A program made the position numbers and the translations under genes. The notes beneath the pieces are model-generated. The model saw only the letters and a program-made list of their open reading frames with translations, had not been told where the DNA came from and searched no databases. From NCBI GenBank assembly GCA_964343265.1, contig CAYFIW010000033.1, positions 1 through 16,316 on the forward strand: a stretch of 16,316 nucleotides of DNA, read 5' to 3'. Shown here in pieces: positions 15,501-16,316 of this stretch. Position 1 is the stretch's first letter. Each line of letters starts with the position of its first letter. The DNA is from CAYFIW01 sp964343265 (GTDB lineage Bacteria > Chloroflexota > Dehalococcoidia > Lucifugimonadales > UBA826).

Positions 15501-16316
15501 TAGCATGTCTGGCGTTCCTGAATAATACAATTTAAGTATCCCGTTTGCCTCTGCTGTTCCACCAATCGTGGGAGTTGAGTCAGACGTGAAATTATCAGTG
15601 TCTGAGGAACCCGTGTCGCTAGAAGCATCCAAATCAGGAATTGATGGAGCTGATGGAACGCCAGTATCAATAACTACTGACAGGCTATCTGATGCAGCAC
15701 TTACATTTCCTGCGGCGTCATATGTCTTTGCTGTTATGGAATGCGTACCATCGGGTAGTGAAGAAGATCCGACAGACCAGCTTCCTGATCCATCCGATGA
15801 AGAACTTCCTATAGAAACGCTTCCAGCCCTGAAAACTTCAATAGTGGTGTTAGGGAAAGCACCCGTACCATTGAAGGTCACTGAAGTATCGCTTGTATTG
15901 TTATCAGAATCTGAAACACCGGAATCATTTCCACTATCAAGATCCGGGACAGAAGGAGCATTGGGGGCAGAAGTATCAAATGTAACTGTAAGTGCCCCAG
16001 AGGCGGAGCTGACATTACCGGCAAGATCTGTTGCCTTTGCAGTAATATCATACGCTCCATCAGCACCAATAGATGAAGTTACAGACCAGTTACCTGATCC
16101 ATCAGCCATACCACTGCCGATCGATACATTTCCATCCCTAAATAATTCTATGGAAGCATTTGCCTCAGATGTTCCTTCACCTGTTGGAGTCATATCATTA
16201 GTTAGATTGTCAGAGTTGGACGAACCAGTATCACTAGCATTCTGGAGATCAGGGGTAGACGGAGCGGAAGGAGCAGTCGTATCAATTGTCACCGACAAAG
16301 CGGATGAAGCAGCACT
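12570..16316 (-). CDS. Giant Ig-repeat/PKD surface protein with IPTL-CTERM-like tail, N-terminus beyond window
   Basis: The last 1248 residues of a very large extracellular protein. The frame is open to base 16316 (six residues beyond the TTG-coded residue at 16298, which I number 1), so the N-terminus and signal peptide are not seen. From residue 11 to 1026 come ten bacterial Ig-like repeats of about 98-104 residues. Two PKD domains follow (1027-1117 and 1118-1206, each with DWGDGT), and then the tail IPSLSGWG, a hydrophobic segment (221-234 within the last thousand: residues 1221-1234) and RRYKAARS. No Cys is evident and Ser, Asp, Thr and Gly dominate, as in secreted repeat proteins. A likely role is adhesion, matrix building or polysaccharide contact. 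The tail suggests processing and anchoring by an exosortase-type enzyme. No enzyme domain is visible in this part. The metabolic neighbours do not explain it. Confidence 0.9.
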   Translation of the reverse strand, partial: SAASSALSVTIDTTAPSAPSTPDLQNASDTGSSNSDNLTNDMTPTGEGTSEANASIELFRDGNVSIGSGMADGSGNWSVTSSIGADGAYDITAKATDLAGNVSSASGALTVTFDTSAPNAPSVPDLDSGNDSGVSDSDNNTSDTSVTFNGTGAFPNTTIEVFRAGSVSIGSSSSDGSGSWSVGSSSLPDGTHSITAKTYDAAGNVSAASDSLSVVIDTGVPSAPSIPDLDASSDTGSSDTDNFTSDSTPTIGGTAEANGILKLYYSGTPDMLLAVVSVDGSGNWTKTLSALLDDTYDLYAQVVDAAGNVSIGSVSLELTISTGAPVTPSVPDLHQGSDSGYQDDDDLTQDSTPMFVGTGTANATIRIYRGGSTLIGSGTANGSGIWQITSNSIPEGTHSITATSLNVVGTESSHSSQLQIVLDTTAPSVPSVPDLDANTDTGASNSDNITNEPDPKFSGTADPDTIVEILRAGTTSMAMDHVDGAGNWSFYTSTFPEGTHSVTARGVDLAGNLSSSSGSLTVVLDTTAPNTPTGSLDPNSDTGSSNSDNNTADNTPSSMGTAEANSSISIWLGNSIVDTSVVDGSGNWIYTLSPAVTDGYYPLVVKATDAAGNVSNSSSVIGITVDTQSPGVPTAPDLQPSSDSGISDTDDLTNVSKPTFSGSTQAGFKVNLTLGGMLALGESTADGSGAWSIQSSATLNDATYPIGITVTDLAGNVSAVSPYTSLTVDTIAPSVPSVPDLIAASDTGESNADDITFDTTPYLSGTADANEAITIQIGASAIGSGQVDGQGNWLLETSLLTEGTRSITAFSTDAAGNQSAVGGALSLNIDTTSPSVGNPDLSIQSDSGLSSSDNVTNDQTPTFTGTSESNISLSLLANAISIGSMNSNGSGNWTFTPSGTMSDGTYSVTASATDAAGNTSSSSSINVIIDTVGPSSGKPDLISSSDSNVSNDNVTIDRTPSFSGTSSENGTVNLYGNFVEIGTTAISSNNYSFTSPQLSDGLYRIEAVSTDIAGNRGSTSTQMIMYVDNSPPVVGNFSLPPAVEGDEVNISVQFADSSPQSQTHSSIIDWGDGTQSAGVVAEGYVTGAHAFSDNGFYNVTVTVTDAENMHDSSSSAATILNANPTVIIENPTKVLVAGQNSMSAINFVDASGDTHTATVDWGDGTISSANVRKTHVEASHTYQVAGTYNSVITVLDDDGGESSGLLTFVVSQPEATISIPSLSGWGIAVFIIIVGSVSVIRRYKAARS
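12573..12662 (-). other. IPTL-CTERM-like C-terminal sorting signal
   Basis: The last 30 residues have three parts: IPSLSGWG, a hydrophobic helix of 14 residues, and a basic end (RRYKAARS). This is the tripartite layout of IPTL-CTERM (IPTLSEWG, helix, basic end), thought to be recognised by exosortase-family enzymes. The second proline-side position (T to S) and the E to G change make it a variant. No exosortase gene lies in this window. Confidence 0.7.
12681..13220 (-). other. Two PKD domains before the C-terminal tail
   Basis: Residues 1027-1117 and 1118-1206 both contain the PKD hallmark DWGDGT (1063-1068 and 1154-1159), followed by an AHAF or SHTY turn and a VTVTVTDAE or VITVLDDDGG strand. 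PKD domains are beta-sandwich spacers found in extracellular proteins of bacteria, often next to binding or enzymatic modules. They probably hold the Ig stalk off the anchor. Confidence 0.85.
13221..16268 (-). repeat. Ten tandem Ig-like repeats (Big_13-like), about 300 bp each
   Basis: Ten consecutive units of about 98-104 residues. Bases, 5' to 3' along the gene: 16268-15963, 15962-15654, 15653-15342, 15341-15036, 15035-14730, 14729-14427, 14426-14118, 14117-13815, 13814-13515 and 13514-13221. The consensus order in each is xxPSVPDL, SDTGxSxxDNxTxxxTP, GTAEAN, IGSxxxDGSGNW, TEGTHSITA, TDAAGNVS, then VxxDTTAP. The acidic, Asp/Asn-rich second block is a plausible calcium-binding linker. A further unit probably lies upstream, since the window begins with the end of one. 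The units differ clearly from each other, so they are not recent identical copies. Confidence 0.9.

Noticed and set aside
16298..16298. TTG at 16298 as the start of the surface protein
   Set aside because: The frame continues unbroken to the window edge as S-A-A-S-S-A, fitting the end of another Ig unit, so the true start is outside the window.
12573..16316. Possible CRISPR-like or DNA tandem repeat array
   Set aside because: The periodicity of about 300 bp is explained by protein domains in one open frame; units differ by many bases and have no spacer structure.
1..16316. Mobile element, phage, tRNA, rRNA, CRISPR or defence-system genes
   Set aside because: No transposase, integrase, tRNA-like cloverleaf, direct repeat array or defence-domain motif was recognised in any part of the window.

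Overview
The window looks like a bacterial chromosome segment from an AT-rich genome (low GC judged by eye, not computed; frequent AGA, ATA and AAA codons). It combines several CaiB/BaiF (family III) CoA-transferases, crotonases, an acyl-CoA dehydrogenase, luciferase-like flavin/F420 oxidoreductases and a very long Ig-repeat surface protein. That mixture recalls marine, mixotrophic or heterotrophic Chloroflexota of the SAR202 type, which are known for expanded luciferase-like monooxygenase families. This placement is an inference from gene content only; no rRNA or other phylogenetic marker is present.

Layout. 1-674 (minus): the N-terminal two thirds or more of an NAD-dependent epimerase/dehydratase (extended SDR), cut by the window edge. 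675-824: divergent intergenic region. 825-2756 (plus): a D-2-hydroxyacid dehydrogenase and an atypical crotonase. 2766-5098 (minus): two family III CoA-transferase genes overlapping by one base. 5099-5267: a second divergent intergenic region. 5268-9749 (plus): a second, directly abutting pair of family III CoA-transferases, a crotonase and an acyl-CoA dehydrogenase, tightly spaced as an operon. 9770-12523 (minus): two luciferase-like (LLM) oxidoreductases and an LACTB2-like metallo-beta-lactamase-fold hydrolase. 12570-16316 (minus): the C-terminal 1248 residues of a giant extracellular protein with ten Ig-like repeats, two PKD domains and an IPTL-CTERM-like sorting tail; its N-terminus lies beyond the window.

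How the genes may work together. The central block (about 1842-9749) contains what is needed to make and process a CoA thioester: CoA transfer onto a carboxylic acid, alpha,beta-dehydrogenation by the acyl-CoA dehydrogenase, and hydration, isomerisation or hydrolysis by the crotonases. The family set parallels the carnitine cai operon (CaiA acyl-CoA dehydrogenase, CaiB CoA-transferase, CaiD crotonase). Here, however, the CoA-transferase step is represented by two different two-subunit pairs facing away from each other. In each pair the upstream gene encodes a subunit with Glu where the family has its catalytic Asp, and the downstream gene encodes a subunit that keeps the Asp. This mirrored heteromeric architecture is the most notable feature. 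The LLM oxidoreductases could supply a preceding or following oxygenation or redox step. The substrate cannot be read from the sequence, and no transporter or transcription regulator is present in the window.
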